A stretch of DNA of 64,000 nt from Trichobilharzia regenti (taxonomy: Eukaryota > Platyhelminthes > Trematoda > Strigeidida > Schistosomatidae), in NCBI GenBank assembly GCA_944472135.2, contig OX235263.1:1905517-1969516 (forward strand). The letters are read 5' to 3'. Shown here in pieces: positions 19,815 through 30,125 of the stretch. The notes under the pieces were generated by a model, which saw only the letters and a list, made by a program, of their open reading frames with translations, did not search any database and had not been told where the DNA came from. Each line of letters begins with the position of its first letter. The first letter of the stretch is position 1. Both the position numbers and the translations under genes were made by a program.

Positions 19815-20790
19815 GATAAAATTTTATTCTGATGAAATCACACAGTGTTATACAATAATATTTACTGATGATGTTTCGAGCACAAATTGTTACTGCTCAT
19901 AATCATATCAAAGCACTACTCACATAAATTTCTTACTTCATTTATGTACACATATTGGATTTGGAGGGATTTTTGTTTGTTTGATTGGATGGAGGACTTC
20001 ATCATGAGCTGAAATCAGTTAGAGAACCACTGGAAAACCTGAGAGTACTGGACAGCTGTTTCGTCTTGGTTTGGGACTTTTCATCAGTACGGTAGGTAGC
20101 TCGTCGACCAGTAACCCACTGGGACCTGATGAAGTCTACGAGATCGCCTTGCAACCAGAAAGTCCTGGTTTCGAACCCCTGTGTGTACTGACGAAGAGTC
20201 CAAAACTAGGACGAAACAGCTGTCCAGTACTCCTAGGTTTTCCAGTGGTTCTCTAACTGATGTCAGCTCATAATGAAATTCCCCATCCAATCATTTATAT
20301 ACATGAGTAAAAAATGACGATTAGATATTTGAATAAAATAAATATAAGTTAAAGTACATTCGGAAATTATATTAGTGTTATCAATTATATGGGAAATAAG
20401 ACGAGTATTGTTAATCACTAAGATGGGAAATGAGATGTTTTTATAGTAAAATAAATAACTTAGAATATTATAATATGAAATGAATTGAATACATTTTTAG
20501 CATTATTTATTATCCTCTGATTTGACTGGTAATAATATTCTCCATATCTCTGGTATTTGCATTGAGTCATCTCTGTTGCATGTGTTGGGTGTAGACTCTA
20601 TGAATCAGGATTCATGTATATAAATGAAGCAAGAAAGTTATATGAGTACCTTGATATGAATATGAATAATAAATTGTGCTCGAAAAGTTATTAGTAAATA
20701 TCTCTGTATAAAAACACAGTGTAATTTTATGAAAATAAAATTTTATCCACAATGGAATTATACTCTGCCACAGTGACCAATTTTTATACT
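19815..20790. mobile_element. PLE-B ends in inverted orientation around SINE-C pair
   Basis: Left end 19815-19930 (GATAAAATTTTATTCTGATG, CACAGTGTTATACAATAAT, TTACTGATGATGTTTCGAGC) recurs inverted at about 20640-20760. The inside holds no RT, only an inverted SINE-C pair and AT-rich DNA. It looks like a gutted PLE-B or two solo tips. Confidence 0.5.
19985..20295. mobile_element. Two SINE-C copies, head to head
   Basis: A minus copy (about 19985-20105) faces a plus copy (about 20106-20295). Both carry CTGA(T/C)GA and GAAAC with CAGTAC, but have lost one CTG before the core and three bases of stem III compared with 18843, so the hammerhead fold is compromised. Confidence 0.7.
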
Positions 20791-20945
20791 TATATCAATA
20801 GTTATTACTCAAGCACTTTGATTCACCTTGTTACTAACTAACAATAATTTCCGACGTGTGTTGTAAATCTACACTGTATATATAAGCGCCACCTCGACCG
20901 CCGAAAAATTGTGAGGTGAAGTTATGAGAAGAATTGATCTTAAAA

Positions 20946-22167
20946 CTAAAATGTCTGTGATTATATTCATAGTTAAATGTCAAGTGGCAAAGCAAATTAA
21001 TGTCATATATAGAATAATTCATAGGAGGAATAGAACTTGAAAAAGGCTGCGCAGCTATAAGATTAGTAGACAAATCGAATAAAATAAAATAAAAACGTTA
21101 CGTAATATTGTGTGAAATTTAATAGCATAGAGTTGAACGTTCTGAAAAAGAATTGATTTAGAATGACGAGTGGAACAAGTGAAATAATACCGGGGACAGT
21201 TCAAAGTGAAAATAGTAATAGTAACAATTGACATAATAAGCAAGAGACTACAAAGTGAACAGACAAAATGAAAAATTGATAGAGCTAACATATGAGTGGG
21301 GACTACCATACTTTAGCATAGAGAGATTAAGACCATGAAAGTTGGAGGGGTTGAACAAACTTTTTCTGAACACAGAAATCTGGCTTTACTCTTTCTATAG
21401 CCAAAGATGGCTTCAGTCATACAAATGGGTCGGGTACGTAGGGATTTGGGTAAATTACTGTTTGCATTGTAGATGACCTTAAAGGTGGAGGCTATAGGCA
21501 TGGGGTGATCATTATCGACCAAATGTTCAATGATCGCGCTTCTTATTGCTCCACTCCCACCTTTTCGTAGTCATGCAGGATAGTGTTCTTGCACCCTCTT
21601 GGACAAAACTCGAGTCGAACGACCGATATATCTAGCTCCACAAGAGCAGGTGAATTGATGAACGCACATAGAGTTGGTCAACAGTGGGATCTTGTCCTTC
21701 AGGTTACTAAACAATAATGGTCGGTTAGTAAAGGCTATTCTCAGAGATGCAACAGGGAATGTTCTTTTCAGGGACTGCGATATCGTATGCTAAAATATGG
21801 TAATCCCTAATCATATTTTAGCTCTAGCAATTTTTCATTTTTCATCTTGTCTATTCAATTTGTATACTCTTCCCTATTACGTCAGTTGTTACTATTACTA
21901 TTTTCACTTTGAACTGTCCCCGGTATTATTTCACTTGTTCCACTCGTCATTCTAAATCAATTCTTTTTCAGAACGTTCAACTCTATGCTATTAAATTTCA
22001 CACAATATTACGTAACGTTTTTATTTTATTTTATTCGATTTGTCTACTAATCTTATAGCTGCGCAGCCTTTTTCAAGTTCTTTTCCTCCTATGAATTATT
22101 CTATATATGACATTAATTTGCTTTGCCACTTGACATTTAACTATGAATATAATCACAAACATTTTAG
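20946..22167. repeat. Inverted repeat of about 287-bp arms with PLE fragment inside
   Basis: Arms 20946-21232 and 21881-22167 are reverse complements (for example CCGGGGACAGTTCAAAGTGA versus its complement). The spacer holds a GIY-YIG fragment of a Penelope-like element. Arm sequence is non-coding. Confidence 0.75.
21313..21790 (-). pseudogene. PLE-D GIY-YIG endonuclease fragment
   Basis: Minus-strand frames read CVHQFTCSCGARYIGRSTRV, then KRVQEHYPA, then a 69-codon ORF (VDNDHPMPIASTFKVIYNAN, FLCSEKVCSTPP). This is the GIY-YIG nuclease end of a Penelope-like element. There are frame breaks and no RT. Confidence 0.7.
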
Positions 22168-23230
22168 CTTTTAATTGCATTTCATACTACTACTATTATT
22201 ATTATTTTATGCATTCACACCTAAGATTCAATTCCCTCACCTAATATAACTTCTTAAAAAAACCCGTATTTATATACGATTGTACAGCTTGATGATAAAT
22301 TCGTTGTTGAAATCAGTCTCTTCGCTGGATCACTTGTTTTGACTTTCTCTATGTGTTACAATGGGAATTTTCCACGAACTAAAAAATAGACTCATATTTT
22401 CTCAACAGACAGATTACAAAGGAAGCAAGATGCAGCATTTGAACATTGTACTGAATGAGTTAATACTCAATGCCTTTTGCCTCCCAACTCCTTCCAATTG
22501 ATACCATCATTGAGAGTATCAGTCCCTCCCTACACCTAACTCAGTATACTCACGACTCCTCATGAAATGTCCAGGAAAAAGCAATGAACACTGACTCGTA
22601 CACATATCAAAATATGGAAATGCAAACATCAGTTCTCACAATGAGCACTCGTGCCCAATCGAAATATCTATTCTGCGTGCTAAAATACCCCAAGTGTGAA
22701 CTCGTTACTCACACTATTGTGTTAATGAACCGAGAAAAAATCTATACAGTTAACGAAGATTAGTACGAGTCGAAAACGGCCATTCTCGTCGATATATTGA
22801 TTTATTTGAACAGCATTCTATATACCATACAAAACATAATCAATGATACTGAGGAAATTTTATCAATTAGGTCTCGAATATAGTCAATAAGTTGGCCTTA
22901 CTTAACGTATTAATGTTCTAAATTAGGTCAACACAACTTGGTTAACACTTTTCTTTAGTATGGTTGGAAGTTCTTCGAGATGGTACTCCGTTTAGTCTCC
23001 ACTCAACAGACAAGTTAGTAATAATAATAATAATAACTGTAGATATAATAGAAAAGATTTGTAGCCCAGGTGGATGATTCTGGTGTAGGTATGTTCTCTC
23101 AGTTGGATGGCTTAGTCAAATCCCCAAACAATCCAACTCACAGAACGCACCTATACCAAAAGAGCGGCTTTATTCCAAATAGTTTTTCTCATACAAATAT
23201 GTAATTTTTCGTATGTAATACAATATTGCA
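22168..23230. other. AT-rich region without recognised gene
   Basis: Short (TTA)n and (AAT)n runs near 22190 and 23020. Near 23045-23075 a remnant of the foldback-associated sequence (AAAGATTTGTAGCCCAGGTG) can be seen. Otherwise nothing. Confidence 0.4.
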
Positions 23231-23278
23231 TCAAATTCTATCCTCGCATAATAATTATTATGCGAGGATAGAATTTGA
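23231..23278. repeat. Perfect 48-bp palindrome
   Basis: 24-bp arms with no spacer: TCAAATTCTATCCTCGCATA is followed by ATAATTAT and then the exact complement. It adjoins the LINE-B 3' end. Confidence 0.85.
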
Positions 23279-23282
23279 TTTA

Positions 23283-23945
23283 GAATTTAGTTCCTAGAAG
23301 AACATAGGGCTTCAGTCGAACGTCTCCATTGCGTTCGGTTCTCTGCCAACGTTTTCACCTGGCTCCACCTCTGCCCACATGCCATCATCTTCACCAACTT
23401 GCCACTTCCCACTCGGCTTCCACTCGATTGATGGCCTGGTGTGTGATATCACTCACTTGATGATTTTCTTAGAGTATGACCAGCCAATCCACTTCCATTT
23501 CTTCCTGCATATTTGTTGGACAGTTAGTTCCTTCTGGGTTGGTTCGTTCATTGTCAGAGATCCATGTTGCTGATATCTTCTGGCTGACCACCTGATCTTG
23601 AGTATTGAGCGAAGACAACTGTTGATGAAGGTGTGTAGTTTGTTCGAAGTGCTCTTTGTGACGCGCTAGCCAAGTCTCTGATCTGTATAGTAGCACTAAC
23701 TTCACATTGGATTTGAAAATCCGAAAATTTCTTTCATTCATGCTGATTGTTGTCTGTTGTTGTTACTGTTGGCCAGTGATCTTCATCACCTCTGTTTTCT
23801 CTATGTTCACCTGCATTCCAATCTTCTCTGGATGCTTCTTCTGCCAGCTTGTTGCTTTTTACTTGCATATCTTCCAATTTGTGGGAAGTCAGACATATGT
23901 TATCGGCCAAGTCCAGATCCTCCAAGTTTTATCGTTGCATAATAC
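23283..23945 (-). mobile_element. LINE-B 3' copy
   Basis: Minus-strand remnants of the LINE-B C-terminal region (FKSNVKLVLLYRSETW; QQLSSLNTQDQVV; QEEMEVDWL) and upstream (DNICLTSHKLEDMQVKSNKL). Broken frames, truncated before the RT core. Confidence 0.7.
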
Positions 23946-24009
23946 AGAGGTAATAATCAAACAGGGCATTTATTATTATTATTATTTCAAACAATTAGTT
24001 CCCTTTATG

Positions 24010-25184
24010 AATTTAGATAAAGCAATAAGAAGACGTAATTTGTTTGAATCGTGTAATGTATTTGCGCAACACATTTCGAACAATCTGATCACACACGGAC
24101 TTGTCATAGGAATATATATATAAAAAATTAATAAAGAGGTAAGAGGTGAGAAAATAGACCACTTAGGTCAAGTTAAAAGGACATATTCAAGGTCAAAAAA
24201 TAAAAATGAAGACCACTAAACCAAATAGCAGAGGTAATAGTACATCTGCTATGGTATCAAAACAAAATTTACCAAGGAAGGTTTAATGTGATGACGAATT
24301 GTTTTTGAACGCATAACGGTGGCTTGAACTTTCTAATTTCTAGGGCTTCTACAAACTTTAGGATACGCCCCAAACACATTTTATAGATAGGTTTAAAAGA
24401 TCTGTTAACATCAATTTTATGACCTGTCTCTATAATATGTTTCGCAATAGAAGAGGTAGGTATCCTGTTCTCACCGTTAATAGGTTCTGATAATTCCATT
24501 TGTTTCTGGAGCCATTTTGGAATATGCTCTGAAGCCAGCCCTTACTTGCAGAGATCGAAAAATGACGTCACATCCCACTGTATTTACCAATTTGAATGTA
24601 CGTGTGGACACACATACATAGGGAGGACTCATCGATCTCTGCAAGTAAGGGCTGGCTTCAGAGCATATTCCAAAATGGCTCCAGAAACAAATGGAATTAT
24701 CAGAACCTATTAACGGTGAGAACAGGATACCTACCTCTTCTATTGCGAAACATATTATAGAGACAGGTCATAAAATTGATGTTAACAGATCTTTTAAACC
24801 TATCTATAAAACGTGTTTGGGGCGTATCCTAAAGTTTGTGGAAGCCCTAGCTGGCAATTAGGAAGTTTAAACCACCTTTATGCGTTCAAAAACAATTTGT
24901 CATCACATTAAACCTTCCTTGGTAAATTTTCTTTTGATACCATAGCAGATGTACTATTACCTCTGCTATTTGGTTTAGTGGTCTTCATTTTTATTTTTTG
25001 ACCTTGAATATGTCCTTTTAACTTGACCTAAGTGGTCTATTTTCTCACCTCTTACCTCTTTATTAATTTTATATATATATATTCCTATGACAAGTCCGTG
25101 TGTGATCAGATTGTTCGAAATGTGTTGCGCAAATACATTACACGATTCAAACAAATTACGTCTTCTTATTGCTTTATCTAAATT
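24010..25184. mobile_element. PLE-A 3' ends as a large inverted repeat
   Basis: Arms of about 550 bp (24010-24557 and 24633-25184) are near-perfect reverse complements. Each holds the PLE-A protein end (SSIAKHIIETGHKIDVNRSF, PPLCVQKQFVITLNLPW) and the terminal sequence TTCGAACAATCTGATCACAC. The spacer (24558-24632) encodes the GIY-YIG stretch FECTCGHTYIGRTHRSL. It sits in an (ATT)n run of LINE-B. Confidence 0.8.
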
Positions 25185-25189
25185 ATTAT

Positions 25190-25505
25190 TATTGTCCCAC
25201 TGGGTTCCAGGTCGGACATAGAACTTCGATATCATTTCTCCACTTTATCTTGTCTAATGTGGTCCTCTATAGTTGCCCAAATTCTATGATCTCCTCGCCA
25301 CACAATCTCTTCCATGTCAGTCTCGGACGCTACCGTCAACGTAAAACTCATAGTTTCGCATTCACCTCCCACTCGAACGATGGCCTGGACGTTCTATATT
25401 ATTTGACAGTCTCCTCACAGTATGTGTCCGATCCATCTACATTTTCTTCAGGATATTTGTTGATCAATAGGTTCTTGGTTAGTTCGTTCCCTATTCTGCT
25501 AGCCC
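25190..25505 (-). mobile_element. LINE-B 3' end fragment
   Basis: Minus-strand match to LINE-B 3' ends at 16590 and 59600 (complement of GTCCCACTGGGTTCCAGG through AGGATATTTGTTGATC). The PLE-A pair seems to have landed in its ATT tail. 25506-25665 has nothing recognised. Confidence 0.6.
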
Positions 25506-25667
25506 TCTAGTCTTCTAGTCGGTCCCAAACCCGGGGAAAGAGGAAGGTTTGGGAGTGGGACTGGTGACCCTACCTCGAGAGATCAATTCATTTACTAAAG
25601 TAAACTTCAAAACACAAGAAAAATATTTAAAAAAAAACTTATTCTTAGCTGGATTCGGACAGATGAT

Positions 25668-26420
25668 ATGATGTGGGCTGGTGAAAGCCTACGGAAAGCC
25701 AGTCAGCCCATGTGTCTTCATTCAATGAAAGCACAAGTAACGGTAGGGACTTGGGAAGGAAAATATATTGCACTGATTAAGGCACTCTATTCGTACTCAT
25801 ACAGCCAGGTGAGGGCTTACGGCGAGCTGTCATCTGAACTGATGACGACCAGTGGTGTCCGTCAAGGATGCCCATCATCCCCTTTTCTATTCAACTTCAT
25901 CATAGATGTGTTAATGGACTTAACCCTAGGTGACTTCAGTGACTCAGGGATTGACTTGCTACCTGGGAATAATCTCGTTGACTTGGAATATGCAGACGAT
26001 ATAGTCCTTCTAGGCGAAGACGCTGACGAAATGCAGAGTCTTCTAAACACCTTGAGCCGCAATCTACGAATGTTTGGCATGCGATTCGCTCCCGCCAAAT
26101 GCAAGATGATGTTACAGGACTGGACTACATCGACGCCTAGTTTAAAAATAGGAAGTGAAGTGGTAGAGCACGTTGACCGCTTCACTTATTTGGGAAGTAC
26201 CATCAGCCCCAACGGGCTGATCTCTGACGAAATCTCAGCACGAATACAAGGGGCTCGTTTCGCATTTGTTAGTTTACGCCGACTCTGGCGTAGACGAGAT
26301 GTTCGACTATCGACCAAAGGGCGGGTGTACTGCTCATCAGTCCGCTCCGTCCTCCTTTATGGTTGTGAGACCTGGCCACTGAGAGTGGAAGACATGAAAA
26401 GGCCAGCTAGCTGTCTTTGA
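25668..26420 (+). pseudogene. LINE-A reverse transcriptase, partial
   Basis: A 250-codon frame. GVRQGCPSSPFLFNFIIDVL is motif B, LEYADDIVLLGEDADEM carries catalytic YADD, and VEHVDRFTYLGSTI is motif E. RSVLLYGCETWPLRVEDMKR ends the RT part. Motif A is absent because of truncation. The frame continues as the ORF at 26467-26820 after a shift. Confidence 0.85.
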
Positions 26421-26466
26421 TCATAGGTGCCTGCGTTCTATTTCCCGTGTAAAGTGGCATAATAAG

Positions 26467-26820
26467 GTGAGCAACATGGAGGTTAGGCGTAGAGTTCTAG
26501 GTAAACAGGGGAAATCAATCGACGAAGTCGTGAAGCTACATCGACTGAGATGGTTAGGACAGGTGTTACGTATGCCAAGTCATCGCCTCCCTCGACGAGC
26601 TATGTTAGCGGATATAGGGTCAGGCTGGAAAAAAGCTAGCGGCGGTCAAACAAAAACTTGGCATCAGTCAATGAAATCCACAACAGTTGGTCTTAGCCAC
26701 GTAGGAAGGTGTAGACTACCAGGCTGGGGTCCTCGGGACGGCAAAAATCTATGGTTGGAAACAATTGGTAACATGGCTCAAAATCGTTCTCAGTGGCGCA
26801 GATGCATCCACTCCCTGTGA
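26467..26820 (+). pseudogene. LINE-A C-terminal domain
   Basis: 117 codons ending MAQNRSQWRRCIHSL, with LHRLRWLGQVLRMPSHRLPR and GRCRLPGWGPRDGKN. It is the natural C-terminus of the LINE-A protein, seen in less intact form at 10828, 15113, 52200 and 55200. Confidence 0.8.
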
Positions 26821-27229
26821 CTTATGACCTTCAATGAAACTGTTTTGTATTTCTTTATTACTCCTTTGTCTCACACCTCTGTTCACTGTTTCTATTATGC
26901 TTTTCTTGTACTTTCTTCTCTTGCTTCGCGTGCTACACGGAATGTGGCGACTTGAACTTCCGCACATTTGTGCAAAGTTCTATGTCGAAAACAGACAGAC
27001 AGACAGAGGGACTTGGGAAGTTTGCATGATATACGAAGCTACGATCGTTGCCCAGATTATCAAAGAAATGAAAAATACGGTATAGAAGTGATAAAAAGCT
27101 GGGCATTTACACCGATAATATTTTTAAAGAAAAATATGAATATAAAATTACAATTTAGGTGGAAATATTAACAACAATGTATGAAAGAAAGAAAGATTAA
27201 AAAGGCCGTTAACTTAAGGTTCCTCCGGA

Positions 27230-28060
27230 AGTTGGCAGTGTCATGCATTACACTTTTCTTATCACATAAAATGTGTGCCTGATAAATAAGGTATTGTGCA
27301 GTATTTATGCTTAGTCTTACTATCACATAGGGTGCGTCGGTGGCACAGCGATAGAATGCTATCTAACCATGCAGGCGATCCCGGGTTCGATCCCTGGCTG
27401 ACGCACCCCTTTACCTCTCTAAGCCAGTAGTAAGTTAGACCAGTGAAGAGCAATGGTTGGGCATGAGGTGGCTAGCAACGCCATCCTGTAAAAATGAACA
27501 CTACTGCTACAGAAACTTAAAGCCTCTAGTTTAAAGCCCTATGTTCCACTGAGAACGTAAAGGAATAAAAGAAACTACCACATAGTCCTCTATAGTTACT
27601 CTTAGTTCCCATACCTGAAAAGATGCAAGGAGAGAGTTGTGCATTGAGAGGATACTCATGGTCTGACAAGATAATATTTATTGATTTCTTACAAGAGTCC
27701 ATGTGTCCATCTACCACACTATCAATTAGTTCGTTTAGCGACACACCACTTGCCCTATTGACGACATTTAAGTAACCTTCTCAGTGTAACTAAGTCTTTC
27801 TTAACTAGCACAGGAAAGATTAAGTAGTGAGGAGCAGTAAAGAAGGATAATTACAATACAAGAATTAGCAAACTGTAACAGTAGAGACGGAATGTTAGCA
27901 GATCTTAAATTCCTTGAGTGGACCGTATAATGATACATCTTTCTGAAAACTAACATTATGTAGGAAGACCAGGAAAGGTGATCACATAAGACACACAGTC
28001 CAAGGTATGTATTTAGCATTCAACTTGGTTTCAACTTCTGTGTTATCTATGATAGTGGAA
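27230..28060 (-). mobile_element. LINE-D (CR1-like) fragment with nested SINE-B
   Basis: Minus-strand 27526-27744 reads ELIDSVVDGHMDSCKKSINI and HEYPLNAQLSPCIFSG, and 27801-28019 reads YLGLCVLCDHLSWSSYI. These correspond to the last part of a CR1-like RT. The SINE-B at 27331-27573 splits it. Confidence 0.65.
27319..27585 (+). mobile_element. SINE-B copy with 12-bp target duplication
   Basis: The element is at 27331-27573. Its head GGTGCGTCGGTGGCACAGCG folds like a tRNA (7-bp GTGCGTC/GACGCAC acceptor), with B box GGGTTCGATCC. The body ends at GGAATAAAAGAA. Duplication ACTATCACATAG (27319-27330) versus ACTACCACATAG (27574-27585), one mismatch. Confidence 0.8.
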
Positions 28061-28079
28061 GAATTTGAACTAACTAATT

Positions 28080-28495
28080 AACTTATGTTTAAATCAATTT
28101 TAGATTTTTCCGTCGATTAATTGATTGGATTGAAGTGCTCGGTCTCAGGTTGACATGTCAGCTTTTTGTGAAGATGTTTCGTCGATGTCTGGGTGTGTAA
28201 TTAGAAGCCGATATGTCAACCTGAGTCCGAACACTTTAGTCCAATCAATCGATGGGCAAATCTAAAATTGAATTAAATAATTAATATGACCTATTGCACA
28301 AGAGGTGGCTGGCTCTCGTGGTCCAAGTGGTCTAGTGGATAACCCTTTAGCATTTGAAACTATGGGCACTGCGTTCGAGCCTCGGTGGGAACATCATCAC
28401 TCATTGGGGAATGCAGGTGCATCTAGTGACGAGTCTCAGATAGGACGAAATGAGCATCCTGGGTTCTACTGCTAGTCATTATCCACCAATTAACG
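28080..28495. mobile_element. Smα-type repeat, inverted partial dimer
   Basis: 28086-28200 (CGGTCTCAGGTTGACATGTC on +) faces a plus-strand unit from about 28200 to 28495 that contains a tRNA-like head (GTGGTCTAGTGGATAACC, GCGTTCGAGCC) and a hammerhead. Compare the direct array at 17551. Confidence 0.75.
28414..28473 (+). ncRNA. Degenerate Smα hammerhead (C3 to G)
   Basis: Core reads GTGACGAG instead of CTGACGAG. Stem II GTCTCAGATAGGAC and CGAAAT are kept, and cleavage site ATC with CTGGGT follows. Change of C3 without a matching change of G8 should abolish cleavage. Confidence 0.75.
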
Positions 28496-29300
28496 GCGAA
28501 GTTAGGGAAGAGTGTCCCAGGAGTGAGAACGTTCAATTGACCTGGAACGCATGCTAGTGGTTGGCTGAAGAAACTCACGATTACTCTGGTGCGAAAATTA
28601 AACGCTGTTCATGAGCTCAGGTGCGAATTTCACCCAGATCACGTTTTTAAATACTGTCTGGATAATGGATTGAAAGGACGTACTCGTATATGTAGTTGTG
28701 GTGCTTCAATGAGCCTGAAACCGTATTCACACGTCATTGATATATTTAGATGTACGGAGTGTAGGAAACGAACGAATGTTCGTACTGGTAAATGGCACTC
28801 TCAGTTAATCGTCTTTTAGGAACTTTCTTTGCAAAATCGAAAATTTCTTTGTCATTGCAGGATTTTGAATTCCGGAGTGAGGTCAACAGCCGCTCAGACA
28901 GAAATTACGTTGATGTCTACTGTACAGTAGTTCCAGTTTTATCGATATTTAGCATCATGGAAAATGAGCAATATTACACAAGAGTTGGGAGGAGTCTGTG
29001 TTATCGTTCACATCGACAAAACAGTGCTGATAAAGAAGAAATACAATCACGGTCGTGCTGCAGCTAACAACATTTGGGTATTGGGAATTTGTGACACCCG
29101 AATTCAGAAGGGATTCATTGAACTTATTCTAGGCAGGACTGCCAAAACTCTTCTGCTTAATATTCAAAGATTCGTTTCGCCTGGCACTACTATCTGGACG
29201 GGTGAATGGGCAGGATATAACCACTTATCGGATTTAGGATGTATACAAAATCGAGTTAACCATTCGGATGATTTCGTCGATCCCACAACAGGACTCCAAG
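28496..29300 (+). pseudogene. Merlin-type DNA transposase, interrupted
   Basis: The N-terminal zinc-binding region (28589-28787: CRCxx-like ICSCGASMSLK, FRCTECRKRTNVRTG) is followed by a likely 32-nt intron (28788-28819), then TFFAKSKISLSLQDF. After a frame break the DDE core follows from 28964: LGGVCVIVHIDKTVL, KKYNHGRAAANNIWVLG, GTTIWTGEWAGYNHL and VNHSDDFVDPTTG. This is the IS1595/Merlin layout. The second catalytic Asp (normally TIxxDxW) is Gly and the ID(E) acid is altered, so it is dead. Terminal inverted repeats not found. Confidence 0.8.
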
Positions 29301-29725
29301 TGAACATAGACAAGACGGAGGTTATGAAAATAACCAACCAACCAACAACAACAGCAGCAACATCCAGCGTCAATCACCATCCACAGGAGGGATTTGAAAG
29401 AGGTTACTTCATTCACTTATCTAGCATTGAGCATTGTCTCAACTACAGCCAGTCGGAACGGACGAGGATGTCAAATCGAGCGAGAATCGGGGGGAAGGCG
29501 AGAAACACATTCATCAACCTGAGACAACCAATCTGGAAATCTTCGTCCCTCAGCCAGCATCAACAACAAAATCCATTCGGATTTCCAATACAAACCACGT
29601 CAAGTCAGTCAGTTCTTCTATACGGAACGGATGAGAAACTTGGCGGGCGGGTCACAAAGAATATTTCCAACAGCCTGTTGCAGACCTTTATCCACCAACA
29701 ACTGTCTTCGCTGGCTCTATACTGA
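28964..29725 (+). CDS. Chimeric ORF: Merlin transposase core joined to LINE-B
   Basis: One 253-codon frame. Residues 1-about 113 are Merlin DDE sequence. From LQVNIDKTEVMKI onward it is LINE-B sequence as at 36615, passing into a non-native frame downstream (SRARIGGKARNTFINLRQ). The join lies at ACAGGACTCCAAGT (about 29291-29305). The fusion may be chance; expression is unknown. Confidence 0.6.
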   Translation: MSNITQELGGVCVIVHIDKTVLIKKKYNHGRAAANNIWVLGICDTRIQKGFIELILGRTAKTLLLNIQRFVSPGTTIWTGEWAGYNHLSDLGCIQNRVNHSDDFVDPTTGLQVNIDKTEVMKITNQPTTTAATSSVNHHPQEGFERGYFIHLSSIEHCLNYSQSERTRMSNRARIGGKARNTFINLRQPIWKSSSLSQHQQQNPFGFPIQTTSSQSVLLYGTDEKLGGRVTKNISNSLLQTFIHQQLSSLALY

Positions 29726-30125
29726 AGATCAGATGACCTGGCCGGAGAAAATCACCAACCATGGGAAACTATGGGAACAAACAAACAAACAAAACAAGAA
29801 CCAATCGCCAACCAACAAGTATGCAGGAGAAAGTGGATGGAGATGGATTGGACACTCGCTCGCTGGGGAGGCCGCTGGGTGACATCGCGCACGCGTCAGG
29901 CCGTTGCTCGAATGGAAACAGGCCGAAAAGGAAGCCTGCGGCGAGTGTGACGTCAGTGCAAGGGTGACATGGAGGAGATCGTGTGAATAGAAGGAGGAGT
30001 TGAAAGAGCATGGACTTCCATGGATGCAGGCGAAAAGTACAGCAGAAGGAAGACAGAAGTGGCAAGTGTAGACGTGCAGTTGAATCTCTATGATGTTCCA
30101 CTAGGAACCCAAGGGAACAATAATA
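29293..30125 (+). mobile_element. LINE-B 3' copy
   Basis: Highly similar to 36610-37425 over the whole 3' half (GGAGGGATTTGAAAGAGGTT, GAAACTTGGCGGGCGGGTCA) and ends in ATAATAATAATATAATA. The RT core is absent. Confidence 0.8.

Larger units (their letters stand above)
25668..27010 (+). mobile_element. LINE-A copy, best preserved in the window
   Basis: Covers RT motifs B to E, the C-terminal domain and the 3' end with CAGACAGACAGACAGAGG at about 26992. It is 5' truncated: the first part (25668-25755) does not match LINE-A. One duplication of about 4 bases near 26404-26412 breaks the frame between the RT and the C-terminal ORF. Confidence 0.85.

Noticed and set aside
19865..19900. CTGATGATGTTTCGAGC at the PLE-B end, as a hammerhead
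   Set aside because: There is no GAAA at the right place. The apparent CGAAAC at 37457 comes from a short self-complementary junction.
24975..25235. 86-codon minus ORF with Asn-rich start
   Set aside because: It lies in the non-coding terminal part of the PLE-A inverted repeat.
27331..27405. tRNA-like cloverleaf (GTGCGTC/GACGCAC acceptor)
   Set aside because: It is the head of a SINE-B with body, tail and target duplication. The anticodon arm is not a clean 7-base loop.
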